A stretch of DNA of 64,000 nucleotides from Cordia subcordata (lineage: Eukaryota > Streptophyta > Magnoliopsida > Boraginales > Cordiaceae): NCBI GenBank assembly GCA_028554755.1, contig JAPTOF010000012.1, positions 2,498,501 to 2,562,500 on the forward strand, written 5' to 3'. The position numbers were made by a program, and so were the translations under genes. Below the pieces are notes generated by a model. The model was not told the origin of the DNA. It did not search any database and was given only the letters and a program-made list of their open reading frames with translations. Within the stretch, counting starts at the first letter, position 1. Every line of letters begins with the position of its first letter. Below, one piece after another: positions 36,057 to 48,592 of the stretch.

Positions 36057-36567
36057 TGTTGGGAAAATCGAGGACGCACGCACACACATCAAAGCACAGC
36101 GGAAAACACACATAAAGAACACGCGATATTTTAACATGGTTCGGCCCTCTGCCTACTTCCACGATCCTCTCTGGGATAAATTCCACTATTTAATAATAAT
36201 GGTATTACAACTCAGGTGGTGACTTTTTGCACGGACAGAAAAGTCTAAATCCTCCCCCATAGAGTTCTTATAATGGTTCTATCCTCAACAGGACTAGAAC
36301 GAATATAAGATACTCTTGATGTTCTCAGGCTCTCTCTCACCCACACCCCCATGGGGTGTAGCCCTAAGGCACTCTCCTAAGGCACACCTTATACAACTAA
36401 TGCAAGAGTCCTATTTATAGAGGAGATTTCCTTGTCCTCCAAGACAAAGGATTTCCTCATCTATCAATCCTACCATAATTAAGACTCTTACCAAAACTAG
36501 AATTTTAATTCTCATTAAAATTCTTTCCTAATTTGTATGGGCTTGGACTTTGAGCCATAACCCAACA
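36057..36567. mobile_element. Solo LTR of an LTR retrotransposon
   Basis: A 511-base segment starts TGTTGGG and ends CCCAACA, the inverted ends typical of plant LTRs. The flanks are GTGCA (36052-36056) and ATGCA (36568-36572), a 5-base target duplication with one change. It contains the block TTAACATGGTTCGGCC, which I recognise from plant LTRs. No internal region or second LTR is present, so it is best read as the product of LTR-LTR recombination. Confidence 0.75.
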
Positions 36568-36630
36568 ATGCACTTATTGGAAGGGCTTTTTTTTCTTTTA
36601 TGGTTTCTAGTCCGATAGGATTTAGTCTTG

Positions 36631-36747
36631 GAGCTTGTTTAGTTAAGTTTATTTCAGACTTATAAGCTACGAATAGTAAAAAACATATGAAGGGATACTT
36701 TTTTTTAGGTATTTATGAGCAGCAAAATAAGTAGAGCCAAACATGCC
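36631..36747. mobile_element. 117-base MITE, same family as 51402-51518
   Basis: Ends GAGCTTGTTTAG and GCCAAACATGCC enclose ACTTATAAG, AATAGTAAAAAACA, ATGAAGGGATACTTT and AGCAAAATAAG blocks. All of these have close counterparts in the same order at 51402-51518, which has the same length. Confidence 0.65.
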
Positions 36748-38965
36748 GTTAATCTAATATGAATTAGGAATACTTTAACTCGAAAAAAAAAAAAAGAAAT
36801 AAAAAAGATTTACGCTGCACTAAAACCCAACTTGAAGATAATAGAACATCAATACATCACGCCCTAAAGTATATTAGAAATGACATCATGAAATTAGGAA
36901 GATCATGAAATCAAAGCTGGCATCAGGAAATATATTATGCATAGTCGAATCTTGGTTTTTGATTCTATGGACGTTTTGAAGACCGGAAAAAGTTCGTTTT
37001 TCATCTTTTGCTCTTATCATATTATAGAAACTTATATAGAACACGTGAATATAAATATGCATTAGGTGGTCCGATCAACTGTCTGATTAATTGGCCTTCC
37101 AAATGGAAGTCTCCTGAATAGTCTCTGAAAGTCGGAGTTCGTTTTGTTTTGTCTAAGACAAGTGTTTTTATTTATCTATTTACTATACATGACAAAGAAA
37201 TTTCAAGTACGAGGATAATAAATTCACTCCAAAATCATATATAAAGAACGTTGTTTAATAGAAGCTTCTTCTTGTTCTTCGTTGTATTCTTCTTCTTCTT
37301 TTTGTTTTCCTTTTTCAATGGAAGTTCATTTCACTTCAATAGCAAACAATCGCATTATCTCCTCAATGTATGAGTAATATACATGAATTTAGAAAGTATG
37401 TAATTATTTTAATGTGCCTTAATTTCTACGAAATACGTAGCTCACTTATATATATACTATAACTCAAGGAGAAAACAATACATACAAAAAGTTCAAAACT
37501 TAAAATAATAAGTTCATAATGGTGTTTATTGAAGCTCCATGCGGATTTGAATTTTTTTGACGAAATAGTAAGATATTTATGATAAAATGATTTGAATCAT
37601 TACGTTATATGTAAAAATTTAAATAATCATATTATTATTTTGTTACTGCACGTGGAAATACCAAACCCACAGCATGGAAAAAGGGTAGTGCTCTTTATGT
37701 TCTGAATGTCGAGATCTATGGGGAAACACTTTATAACGTGACGAATATTCATTGGTTTACTGAATAATTTATTATTAGGAGTTCTCATAATATAAAAGGA
37801 CCCAATTATTTCTAAACACGTTTAAGTTCGGGATAATTAATATGCATCGCTGTTAGTTGTTCAAATCAAACATAATCATTCTTATCTTTTTCATCTGACG
37901 TCATCAAGTAGGACCATTGTCACTGGCTCCTATTAGCATCCTTCTAGAAAATAGGCACTTTTCTGGTTCTTTATATATAACAGTAGCATTTCAAGTATAT
38001 TTACATATATATATATATATATGATTGTCCACAATATTTTGATACATATTTGTTATACTTTCAACACTAAGCTCACTTAATCTTCATTTAGTATCAGCTA
38101 GTAAAATATTTTAAATATGTCTTCTAAGAATCATTTTGCAAATGTTGTTTAACATCAATCACAATCCAACTTAGTTTTAGATCCTTGCCATAGAAAATTT
38201 ATAAAAGTGGATTCAAGGATCAGTTTCAAAATTTAAATTTGTAAATAATTGAACTGGATATTAGAAAAGAAAATGGAGTTCATGAATAAAAATGTTTCTT
38301 TTCTTTCTTTTCTTTTTTTTCCTTTCCCTCTAAACCTATATATTATTTGGTCTTTGAAGCTACAAATGAAGTTCACTGACTAGCAAACAATCTAAACCCT
38401 GATGCCTGCCTGTGCGGTCATTTAAGCTGTTAGAAACATGGTTCAACACTGAACCATAGATGTAACAAGTGGAATAAAATAAATTCTTATCTTATTTGAT
38501 GAAATTGACTAAAATGTAAAAAGAAAAAGTTAATTAACTATCAGATATCAATAAAACATGGATAAACACCCCTTAAACTCTTTAACCCATACAACGAGCT
38601 TCATATGAAGTGTGACAATTAATTCTACAACTTGAAACATAATTGTATTCTAAAACTAGATATATATATATATATATGTATATGTATATGTATATATAAT
38701 AATGTCTCTGAAGCAAGAGTACTCTACATACAAGAAATTAACAACCAGACTTTGTATAAGAAATATATAAATTATAATAAACTAACGGTCAATTTATATG
38801 TGGCTGGCCTCACCTGAAAATTGCTGTATAGACTCTCCAGAAACTGCAGATCGTCATGATCCAAATCTTGTTCATGTTTTGGCCTATATATCAAGAAAAT
38901 CTCAATACACCACCACTGAAATCTTGACCTATGTATAAGTTGGTGAATAGTAGGTACTGTGTGTA

Positions 38966-40514
38966 CTATGTGTACCAATTCATGCTATTTACTTGATATG
39001 GTTGTCGAAAAACTCCATCAGCGAGAGATCCCAAGATAGTTTGCTGGTGCAGTGAAGGGGTCTGTGGAAGCTGGCTAAGAAGATTAACAATGGAAGTATT
39101 ATTCTGATGATGATCAGTGCTGCAGCCGCCATCGTTGTTGTTTTCATCAAGAAATCTCTTGGTTTGTGGAGAATTCGCATTGTTGTTCCCCTGATCATCA
39201 TCATCATCGTTCCAGAACAAGGCTGGCAACATTCTCTTTGAAGGCAGCGAGATATATGATCCATTGTTGTTTCCCGCATCTGCGCTGCTCATCATCGCTT
39301 CCAACATCAAGTTATGAGCGTTTTCGTGAAATGCACCATAGCTGGTGGGGTTCTTAAACACAACCCCTGCCGGCAGCTTCGGATGGCCGCCGCCGAGAGG
39401 TAGTGGTGGTAACATAGAAGCTGGTAGTGATGGCATCGCGTCATTCATGTCATCCCTATCATGATCATTTGGCCTTGTTGGATTATTCTTTTTGTAGATT
39501 CGACACAGTACCCAATCATCAAGCTGGCCACAACAACAAACCGACGACTGAATAAAATAATTCAAAGAAAAAATGAATAACATGACAAAAACGTCATAGC
39601 AAATTATCGGCGACGTCTATGGTGCCTCTTTTTTTTCTTTTTTGTCGCAAAATATCTTTAGTGACGTTTTGGTGCCATTAGCGACATTTTTAAATCTGTC
39701 ACCAAAAGATTTATTTGTAGTAGATTAATGATTATTACCCTTAAGGAGGCTTTTCTGTTGGCTGCAGCATCAGAGCTCGGAAGCTTGAGGGTTTTGTTAT
39801 TATTATTGTCTGCAAGGCGATATTCATGCATGATCCAGTTGGTTTTAATCCCTCTTGGAGGCTTTCCGCCATAGAAAACCAAAGCTTTCTTCACACCAAC
39901 CTTTTGGGTTCCTCCAGAGGTGAGCACAGGCTTATCGGTCCCTGTTGCCTTCCAGTATCCAGATGTCGCTGCCCTATTAGGTCTAGCCCCGTTGGGATAT
40001 TTCCTGTCTCGTGGACTAAAGAAGTACCATTCTTGCTCACCAAACGAAGCTTTTGCTGTATATACGAGATACAAATCATAAGTTATATACGTATAACGAG
40101 AGTTTTGTACAACTACAGACGCTAAAATCTACCGTTATGAATTTTGGGCTAAAACTAGTGATCAGAAGGCTTTTATACTGATGTTAAAGATTCACCCTGC
40201 TCTTCTTGTTTGTCTTGCAGGTTGTTGATACCCAAGATTTGTGATTGTAGATTTTAGCTTAAAGACAGCGAATTAGGTAGATTAATCTGCTAAAAATTTC
40301 TTCATGTGCATGACAGATTATATATGTTACCTGGAAGCTCCCAGGGATCAAATTTGTAGAGATCAACTTCAGCGATGATTGAAACAGGAAGGGGAGCAGA
40401 AGCAGCCTTTTTCTTGAGGTAGTGGACGACGAGTTCTTCATCGGTGGGATGGAAACGGAAGCCTGGTGGAAGCTGTGGCTGCTGCGAGCACGCCGATGAA
40501 TCGGTGCTTTCCAT
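38966..40514 (-). CDS. NAC056: NAC transcription factor, NARS/NOR clade (ANAC018/ANAC056-like)
   Basis: Three exons (40514-40331, 40055-39739, 39523-38966) give 352 codons plus stop. The NAC DNA-binding domain spans about 15-180: [14 protein letters not shown] (A), [16 protein letters not shown] (B), [15 protein letters not shown] (C), [13 protein letters not shown] and [17 protein letters not shown] (D), [10 protein letters not shown] and [12 protein letters not shown] (E). The variable C-terminal activation region is rich in Asn, Asp, Ser and Gln and ends with a FRQPYQ-like block and MNWYT. That ending, with the MESTDSS start, places it with tomato NOR and Arabidopsis NARS1/NARS2, which act in fruit ripening, seed-coat and embryo development and senescence. 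Intron phases (1, then 0) are the usual NAC ones. The gene looks intact. The symbol is by clade, not proven orthology. Confidence 0.93.
39600..39725. mobile_element. CACTA-like terminal fragment in intron 2 of the NARS-clade NAC
   Basis: On the minus strand, CTACTACAAATAAATC is followed by repeated GTGAC, GTCGCTAA and GTCACTAA motifs, the kind of subterminal repeat seen in small CACTA elements. Only one end is evident within the 215-base intron. Confidence 0.45.
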
Positions 40515-40669
40515 TTGATTACAAACTCAAGCTTGAAATTGTGCAGATAATCATGTGAATTTTTGGAAAACTTGAGTAGGAGAAACTAAGAGAACATTTC
40601 ATGTGTGTGTATGTGGTGTACAAGAAGGGTAGAGAACTGAAATGGTTTTGTAGGCTGGCTTAGCCCACC

Positions 40670-40676
40670 TTTTATA
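40670..40676 (-). promoter_or_regulatory. TATA box of the NARS-clade NAC gene
   Basis: ATATAAAAG on the minus strand lies about 156 bases before the ATG. Confidence 0.6.
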
Positions 40677-42656
40677 TGGCATACGGACCATGGTATTTAC
40701 GGTTGTGTCACGTTAATAACGTAAATATACTTTCGCAATTTGTGGGGCTTATTGGTCAATCTTCCACTTCCTGCTGTATAAGTCTCACGTTCCTAAAGCT
40801 AATTTTTTTCACATTTTGCAATGGAAAAGAGGTGATAAAGGTGATTTAAGGAGTGATAATTTGGATTCGAATTTCACGATGGTTGAGTTTTAGGTGGGAT
40901 TTGTAAAAGAAATAATAATAATAATAAATAAATAAATAAAAATAAAAAAGATGTGATAAGGGTGATGTAAGGGCCAGTTTACATCACTTGGAATACAGAC
41001 GATAAACTTATTTATATATTGGATTTAAGTTATCATTTTTTTTAAAAAAATAAACTTGATATCGTGTATTCAATGAATTTAAATCACATATGATATTCCG
41101 AGTGCGTGCTTTCTTTTTCTTTAACGAGTTGGGTTCCAATTAATCACCAAGTTAATTTATTTAGAGTTAGTCTCAATAAGTCTTATTTGTAGAGTTAGTT
41201 CTTGTCCCGGATTTAAGCCAACCAAATTATACTCCCACTCGGTAAACTGTATATTAAATTTGGGACCCTTCAGGTGAAATTAGACTTTTATCAAGATAAT
41301 TCTTTGTTATTAGAAGAAAAAGAAAATCGTGGCCAATGAAGGGCTTGATGATGACGTATTAAGCAAATGGTAGGCCTTTAATTAATCGACACGCGTGATT
41401 CCGAAACGAAGGATGAATCGACACATATGGAGAAGTGTGTAGGGACCACATCGCAACACATAAAACGCAACAACAAACAAAACTTTTTGATAAGACGAAG
41501 ATAAGTCTCGGGTGGGGATCAAGCCTTTTTACGTTTTCAAATGTCACGCTTTTATCATGCAAGTAAACATCAACTAAGGGAAAAAGGGAATTACTTTAAC
41601 CCCTCCCCATAATTGTGGAAAAATATCCATTGACCCCCTTTACTTTGGGCATAACTTCATAGTTCCAAGATACAAGTCTACATTTTTAAGAGAGAGAGTT
41701 TGTAATGATTATGTTAGAAGTACATAATTTTTTTTTAATAATGACATATAAATATAAAAACAACCATTAGTTTTACTAAGTTACTAATGCTTAATGAAAA
41801 TTTTATTTTTCTCTAACAAAAATTTCACATAAAAGAACGAAGAGTCAATATAAAAATACATAGGTAAATAAAAGATGGTTTTTTATTGAAAATTGAAAAA
41901 TCGAAATATATTTGAAATGAGTTGCTTTTGTGACAAAATTCTTGATAGTATTATGCTATGAAAATGCGTAGAGATGACTTGTTGGCTTCATTATCGACCA
42001 GGTTCCTGCTGGTGTCAAGTTTTGTGGGATGCAATATGAACCCCACATAAATCACCATGGCAGTTGATATTTTCGTGTCACCACCATTTCCCCTTTCACC
42101 TTGAAAGAAACCTTTATTGCAATAGTAATTAAAAGATTAAAATATGTCTTATCCTCTATATTTTACAAAAATTGCATTACACTTAATTTTTTGTGGTTTT
42201 AAAATTTGTTGGTATCTCCTATTATTTAAAACAATTACAGCAAGTGCATGTGAAATGAGAGGAGGAAACATGCATTAATACTGAAATTACATGAGGGAAT
42301 GTATATCAAACATAAAACTACAAGAGTCAATTTGCATTGTTTCTTAAATTAGAGGGGTATCAACAAGTTTGAAACTACAAAAAAATTTATACTATTACAA
42401 AATATTGGAAGATAAAATACATTTTACTTATAATAATTAAAATATCATAGTTAATTTTAAAATTGTGAATTTAAAGCGTGAAACAAAAGTGGAAAGTTGA
42501 CTTGTACATAATAATTAATAGACACCCTAATAAACCCGACTACTTCTGAAATTTTATATTAAAGTTAAATTTACCGAGCTGCTTTTTGTCCATTAAAAAA
42601 CTAGTCTAGCTAGCTAGTTGTAGCTCATTTTTCATTAGCTTATTGGAGGGTATTTA

Positions 42657-42861
42657 GGGCCTGTTTGGATTGATTTTTTTCAAAAATTTTTTTTTGAAAA
42701 AAATTACATTAAATTTATAATAATTATTTGATTAAACTTCTAAAAAAGCTAAAATTTTGAAAAAAGTTCAATTATAGTTTTTTAAGAACCCAAAATTTTC
42801 AGTTTTTCAAAACAAACTGTTAAAAAAAATGCTTTTGAAAAAAATTAATCCAAACGGACCC
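42657..42861. mobile_element. Tourist-like MITE with TTA target duplication
   Basis: GGGCCTGTTTGGATTGATTT and, inverted, GGGTCCGTTTGGATTAATTT form terminal repeats of about 25 bases around 205 bases of AT-rich DNA. TTA flanks both ends (42654-42656, 42862-42864), the PIF/Harbinger target. Confidence 0.87.
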
Positions 42862-43147
42862 TTAGTAGAGTGATTACATCAATGTGATGGCATGTCTAAC
42901 TCAGCTAAAAAGCACTTCTAATTTGAAATGATCTATTATTCACGCTAATTAATCACGACAATCGAAATGTACATACATACATTGATGTGGAATATCTGAA
43001 TCCACATGGAATAGCAATTAAATCACAGGTCTGGTCTTTATTATTTGACCGGAAAAAAGTTGTCTTTTTTATTACTTCTCTTAGATCACGGTCAATCAAA
43101 TAAATCATAGATTAGGTCGAATTGCTTTCTCTTCCATACATTGCTCA

Positions 43148-44141
43148 GGGTCCATTTGATATGTCATAATCATTTAAAAAATAAAAAATGACATTTTCAG
43201 CATTTGATTCCTATTCTTTAATTTGGTACAATAAATTAAAATTGGAAAGGTTATTCATTTGGAATAAACTTTTCAGGGAAAAGTTGGAAAACCCATTCCT
43301 TAGCTCAACTTGAGAAATGGGTTTTCCAATTTCAAGTGGAAGCGATAAAAATTATAGTGGAAGTCATAAAAAACAATTTATCCTCTATTTATTTTCTCTA
43401 AATTTTTATAAAACATTAAAAAGGTAAAAAATTTGCAAATTAAGAAATTAAAAAATCAATTTTTTTAAAAAATAAAAGGTTAAGAAATTAAAAATTAAAA
43501 AAATACATTTTCCACTGCCATTTTTTACTCCTTTCTTTCTATAAGACACGTGTTTTCTTATAAGCTAGTTAATATTTTTATCTCAATTATGATAAAATAG
43601 TAAGCATCACAAAATATGGTGTTAAAACTAAATAAATAAATTAATTAAATAGTGTTACGTATTTTTATTGATAAAAAGGCTAGCAATATTATTTGTGTTT
43701 ATGTTGATATTATAAAAACTATTAATCAAGTTTATTTTGAATATCTAACTTTTTCTCTTGTTGAATTATTTAGCAATATATTAATATTGTTTCACTGGAC
43801 CATGACTCTTTATTTTCTAAAATATTTATAAATCTATGATATAATATTAGATATACCCTTTTTAAAATTGCACAAAAAAAAATTTAATTGCCATATATAA
43901 ATTTAAACTTATATCAAATTAAAATATAAGGGCATTTCAATCAATTATTATTCTATTCTAACTTGTGAAAATGGTTTTACCAAATATATGAAATAAAACA
44001 TACATTCCATTCTGACTTTTATTATATCTATAACTAAACACAAGAAAAAGAATAAATATTCTATGAACATTTTGTCTTGAATTTTATTCTGCCTGGAATG
44101 ACCATTTTTTTTGAAATCATTCTATTATACCAAACGAACCC
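43148..44141. mobile_element. Longer non-autonomous PIF/Harbinger-like element
   Basis: GGGTCCATTTGATATGTCAT at the left and, inverted, GGGTTCGTTTGGTATAATAG at the right continue as imperfect inverted repeats for about 50 bases. The right flank is TTA and the left flank TCA, so the target duplication is inexact. The 994-base interior codes for nothing recognisable. Confidence 0.55.
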
Positions 44142-46700
44142 TTAATTCTTGTTTCTTTTCCATCAACACATGATTTTTTTTTTTTACCGAATGAAACTCA
44201 CTTTAAGGAAAATCATACTAAATATATTCTGAGATTATACATCTCGTGATGTACAGATGTAGTGGTGCGTCTATACATAAATTATATCAATTAAAGATTA
44301 AAAACATTTGTAATTAGAGATTATTAGAGGTAACTACATTGACCATTACAATTTGCTATCTCATATGAATTTTCAGACGGTTGTTTTAATATCTTAGCAT
44401 TATTCCTTAACATTCAATTTGTTGGCCGGTCGAACTATATAGCCCAACTTAGGGCGAAAAAGGTGGCAAAGCATTCGGCAATATCACGACATAGTAACAT
44501 CAAAAGTGGAAAGATATAGTTGAAATATTTAGCCCAACATAGGTCGTTCCCCCCCCCCCCCCCAAAATTATCAACAGAAGCATGACAATATAATATATAT
44601 ATACATATATATATATGTATGTATGTATGTATGTATTAATTACGTGTGTGCATGCGTGCTTGTGTAACTAGATTAAGGCACTATTCATTAACAATGTTTT
44701 GAGTAGTATTTAGTTTTTTAACACTACTTCCTCCTATTTTGGCGGTTCAGTAACATATTGTTTTAAGTAGTATTTTTATTTTAAATAGTTTTTGAAGTAG
44801 TGTTTGTGATAAGTTAAATATAAAATAACACAAAATTTTAATTTGAAATTCCATCCACATTAAAATATACTAAAAAAGTATTGGTCTTATTCGTCCACTT
44901 ATTATTTTTCTTTGAAAATATAAATTTTCAAGCAATAAAATTTATTTCTATAATAAAGAATATTTATTTATAATATTAATAAAATTACTTTATCAAAAAA
45001 ATAATTTTATTATGCTTTAATAATAAAAATATTATTTTAAGGAACATGTGTTGAATTAGAAAATAAATTATCCTAATAATAATAATAATAATAATATGAT
45101 ACCAATATCTTTTTTATTATTTTACATTTATCAGCTAACTTAACAGCTAGTATTATCAAACACAATTAACACAATACACTAGTGAATTCGTTAATTGCCC
45201 TGAATAGGCCCTGACTGTCTAATTTGCTTGTTTTCTGATTATTTTTTTTGTTTTTAACTTGAATGTCAGGACTTATTACATGGGATTTAACCCACGTAAT
45301 ATGGTATTTTATTGGTCTCAAATTAAGGTCTAGTAGGCAATCTTCATCTAGGTGAGAGTGGAGACTTCGATAACCCAGTCTATTTATTATATATATATTT
45401 TTGTGTGTTTTGATTTTCTTTTCCACACAAATGAAAAGAATTTTTAAATATTCAGATGGAATTTCATATTATGCTCATATAATTTAAATAAGATTTATCT
45501 TTTGAATTGAACTCTTCCATTTTTCTATGTCACTTCTTATCATTTGATGTCTTAGGCTCTTAGCTAGTTGAGGACCCTAGCTAGCTTCCCAAGGTTATTC
45601 ATCACAACCACTTGGTCTTGAGTAGTAGAAATATTTTTCTTTTCTCAACATATATATATATATATATACATATTTCTTTTTATTACTAAATAAGCTAGAT
45701 GACCCTGCTTAATATTTGATGCTACTCAGAAGTCAGATCCTTCTTTATCTACCTTATGGTTATATGTAGATTGGTCTCTAGCTATGTGTCTAGTGTCTAC
45801 CATGATAAGCCTATTAGTTTTCATGATTTCAAATGCACTTTAATTTGTAACTTTACTTAAGAATCGAAAAACTAAAACGTTAAGAGAGAAAATGTCATAG
45901 AAAAAGAATATTGGAAAATAATATTAGAAGAGTCTTTTCTTTCAAAATCATCAACAACTTATTCTCGATATTGTTTCCGAGAAAAAGAATACCATGTTCT
46001 GTCCTATGTCAATGATGTAGGAGTAGGAAAAAGAAAAGGGCAAAGAACCTCGAAAGAAGCACTCAACTTACCTCGAAAGGAAGGCTCAACTACGAAAGTC
46101 ATGAGAAGAGGTTATCATGCATTAATTAAAAGTCGTGATTCTTCATGATTTAAAATACAGAGATAACAAGAAAAATCAAAGAAATGCAAACCTTTGGAAC
46201 ATGCTCAAGAGTGAACAATCTATTCACGATACCTCCTTCCATGTGGGTTACGAAAGGTTCAAGTCAAAGGTTCTCTTATTAACCTCATAAAAATTTATGG
46301 TTGTCCATAAATTTCTAAATGGTTGCAAGCCTTACTTGCTCTTTATGAATTGTAAATGATGAAAAAGTTCAAATATGCTTACATGCATGTGCATGCTTCT
46401 GTGACTTCTTCTCTATGCTTTCAACATGCAACTCAGCTTTTAAGCACTATTTCTATCAAATCTGCTTCTGTCATTAAATAAAGAAGATTCATGTCTTTAC
46501 CTAAGTTAATTAATTTACACTCGGGCCAAGTGAAGACCGAATTTTCTTAGTAGTTTTGCTAATGCAGCTTGTTATATAGCTCTTGTTCCTCTCTTCTAGA
46601 TCGAATCATATATCTCAAAACGTAAACTCTAGTAATTAGTAAACAAGGTTGAAGGACTTGAAAAGAGGATGTCTTGTCATGCAACAATTTAGAAGATATC

Positions 46701-46840
46701 GGAATTAAGAGTTAGCTCAAGTGGTTGAAACTATTTCTCCCAATAATGATGATCTAGACTCAACCCCGTGGGAGAGGGAGGGTTAGGTTGGGGGTGGAAG
46801 TTTGTTTAAGAAAAATGAACAAAAATAAAAAAATAAAAAT
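46701..46840 (+). mobile_element. tRNA-derived SINE-like copy
   Basis: TAGCTCAAGTGGTTGAA (A box, from 46713) and GATCTAGACTCAACCCC (B box, from 46751) have tRNA-like spacing, followed by a GGG-rich part and an A-rich AAAAATAAAA tail. No target duplication was confirmed. Confidence 0.6.
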
Positions 46841-46988
46841 AATTTAGAGGACACCTCTAACCACATATATACATATAGTATAACAATTAATAATGCAGTT
46901 GATGACTGTTGGGATATTTCTCAAGTATGAGCTTATCCAATATCAGTCACTTTAATGATAATTCATTTTACTTTAAAATTTGAGAAAC

Positions 46989-46990
46989 AC

Positions 46991-47040
<50 letters not shown>

Positions 47041-47042
47041 TG
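46989..47042. repeat. (CA)n-(TA)n compound microsatellite
   Basis: About 24 bases of CA repeat pass into TA repeat. Confidence 0.93.
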
Positions 47043-47544
47043 TTTGGCATATTCAGCTTTCCATGCATCTTACCTGTGGAGATGCCAAACAGGTTCAAAA
47101 GACAGGTCCTTTTATTACGCCACAAGAAAAGGCATATTTGAACACACACTTAACAGATTCTGGCCAAGTCTCAATTGCATGACCCTTTCACATGTGATTG
47201 AGCCTCCATTAATCAGTTGCACATAATTATCATATGGAATCATTAGTTAGTTTGGTATATCTTAACAAATTTCGCTTTCTGATGCACGATATAGACATTA
47301 CTAACAATAACATAAATAATAATAATAATAATAATAATAAAACACTATGCATATGTAAAACACCTAAATTCTAGTTTCAGGGACACATATACTAGAATGT
47401 AATTTTAGTGAGGGGGTCATAACACTAATATATTTTACTGTTAAACACTAATTTAGTCTAATTGATTTTCATACTAAAACACTATATGCGTACATGTATA
47501 TAGATGAAATAAAATACACATATATCTCAAGAGAAAAAAGTTGG

Positions 47545-47650
47545 GTTAGAACTAAAGAGTAGCTCATGTTGCTAAGACTACTTTCGCTATTAGTAATGAC
47601 TTAAACTCAAAGCTTTAGAGTTTATTAAAAGAAGGAAAAAAAAAAAGATT
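47545..47650 (+). mobile_element. tRNA-derived SINE-like copy, related to 46701-46840
   Basis: TAGCTCATGTTGCTAAGA (A box, from 47560) and GACTTAAACTCAAAGC (B box, from 47597) with a GAAGGAAAAAAAAAA tail. It looks like a diverged relative of the copy 840 bases to the left. Confidence 0.55.
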
Positions 47651-48521
47651 AATAGAGTCTACGACCTCTCGATCGATTCCCACAAACATTCGCCATTTCC
47701 GAATTTCATGTTACTACTTCTCATATGATGATTATCTAGCAAAATGTTTCGTTGTCAACGAAAATTAAAGGCGGCCTAATTGAAGAATACGTTTCTAAGA
47801 TTGAGACACATATCAAGAAGCAAACGAACAAATTAAACAACGCGTGGGAAATTGAAAGGACTAGTAAATATCTCGTAGTATACTAAAATTATTTGTCTCA
47901 ATATCATTTTCATCACATTTCGTGGTTTTCGTAGAATGGTAATTAAGATTAGCACAATATAATATATGTCATCAATTTGAGTTGGTTTATTCGATTTGTT
48001 ATATTTTCGTTTTTGGGTTTAGAGTTATCGTTCCTTGTGATACTAATGTCGATTAGGTTCGATTGGGACCATGAATATAATGCTCAAATTAAAGATTAAG
48101 TTTAATGCCATTTTAAAATATCTCTTCCTAAGAACTTGCAGAAATAACTGGTTTTAGCGTTCCTTTTGAAGCTTTATCCATGCGTCGATATTAAGGCCTG
48201 AAACTGCAAATCTGTATGTACACGCTAGCTGTGTCCTCACTTAAAGCAATATGATTGGAGATCTAAACAAGGCTTGTTGCACTATTCTTTCAACCAAGAT
48301 GATGTAAGATCATTCTAATCAAACCAATGCTATGTTTGCCATATACTTATTTGAAATTTTAAATCTAAAAAGTATATAAAATTACATATTTTTCAAATTT
48401 AAGATTTAAAATAAGCATATAACAAACACAGCATAAGTCCTATATATCCTACTAATTAATTAATCTCAACAACTAAACCTAGATTACATGAATTTTATGG
48501 AGTCATCTTTTTTTAAGGGGG

Positions 48522-48592
48522 AAAAAATCTAATTTAGGTTGTTTTATAATGTGCTTAAAAAAAAAATCTAATTTAGGTTGTTTTATAATGTG
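48522..48592. repeat. Perfect two-copy repeat, unit 32 bases
   Basis: The block AAAAAATCTAATTTAGG continuing to TTTTATAATGTG occurs identically at 48522-48553 and 48561-48592, so the duplication is recent. Confidence 0.88.

Larger units (their letters stand above)
35889..36898. repeat. Duplicated segment split by a solo LTR and a MITE
   Basis: The sequence at 35889-36050 (GGAAGGCTTTTGCTTTCTAG, CCGATA-GGTTTAGTCT, then ACACTAAAACTCGACTTCAAGATAA, ACATCATGCCCTAAA, AGAAATGACATC) recurs in diverged form and in the same order at about 36574-36635 and 36815-36890. The second copy is interrupted by a 117-base MITE at 36631-36747. The solo LTR (36057-36567) lies exactly between the two copies. Just before the first copy, at about 35815-35880, there are SINE-like A- and B-box sequences. 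Confidence 0.7.
33289..38965. other. Intergenic DNA between PMP22-family and NAC genes
   Basis: No supported gene. The 3' untranslated region of the PMP22-family gene should occupy the first several hundred bases. Microsatellites, a solo LTR, a duplicated segment and a MITE are listed separately; the rest is AT-rich spacer. Confidence 0.55.

Noticed and set aside
45178..45190. ACTAGTGAATTCG, identical to part of a cloning-vector polylinker
   Set aside because: Only 13 bases match and the following bases do not continue as vector, so chance is the simplest reading.
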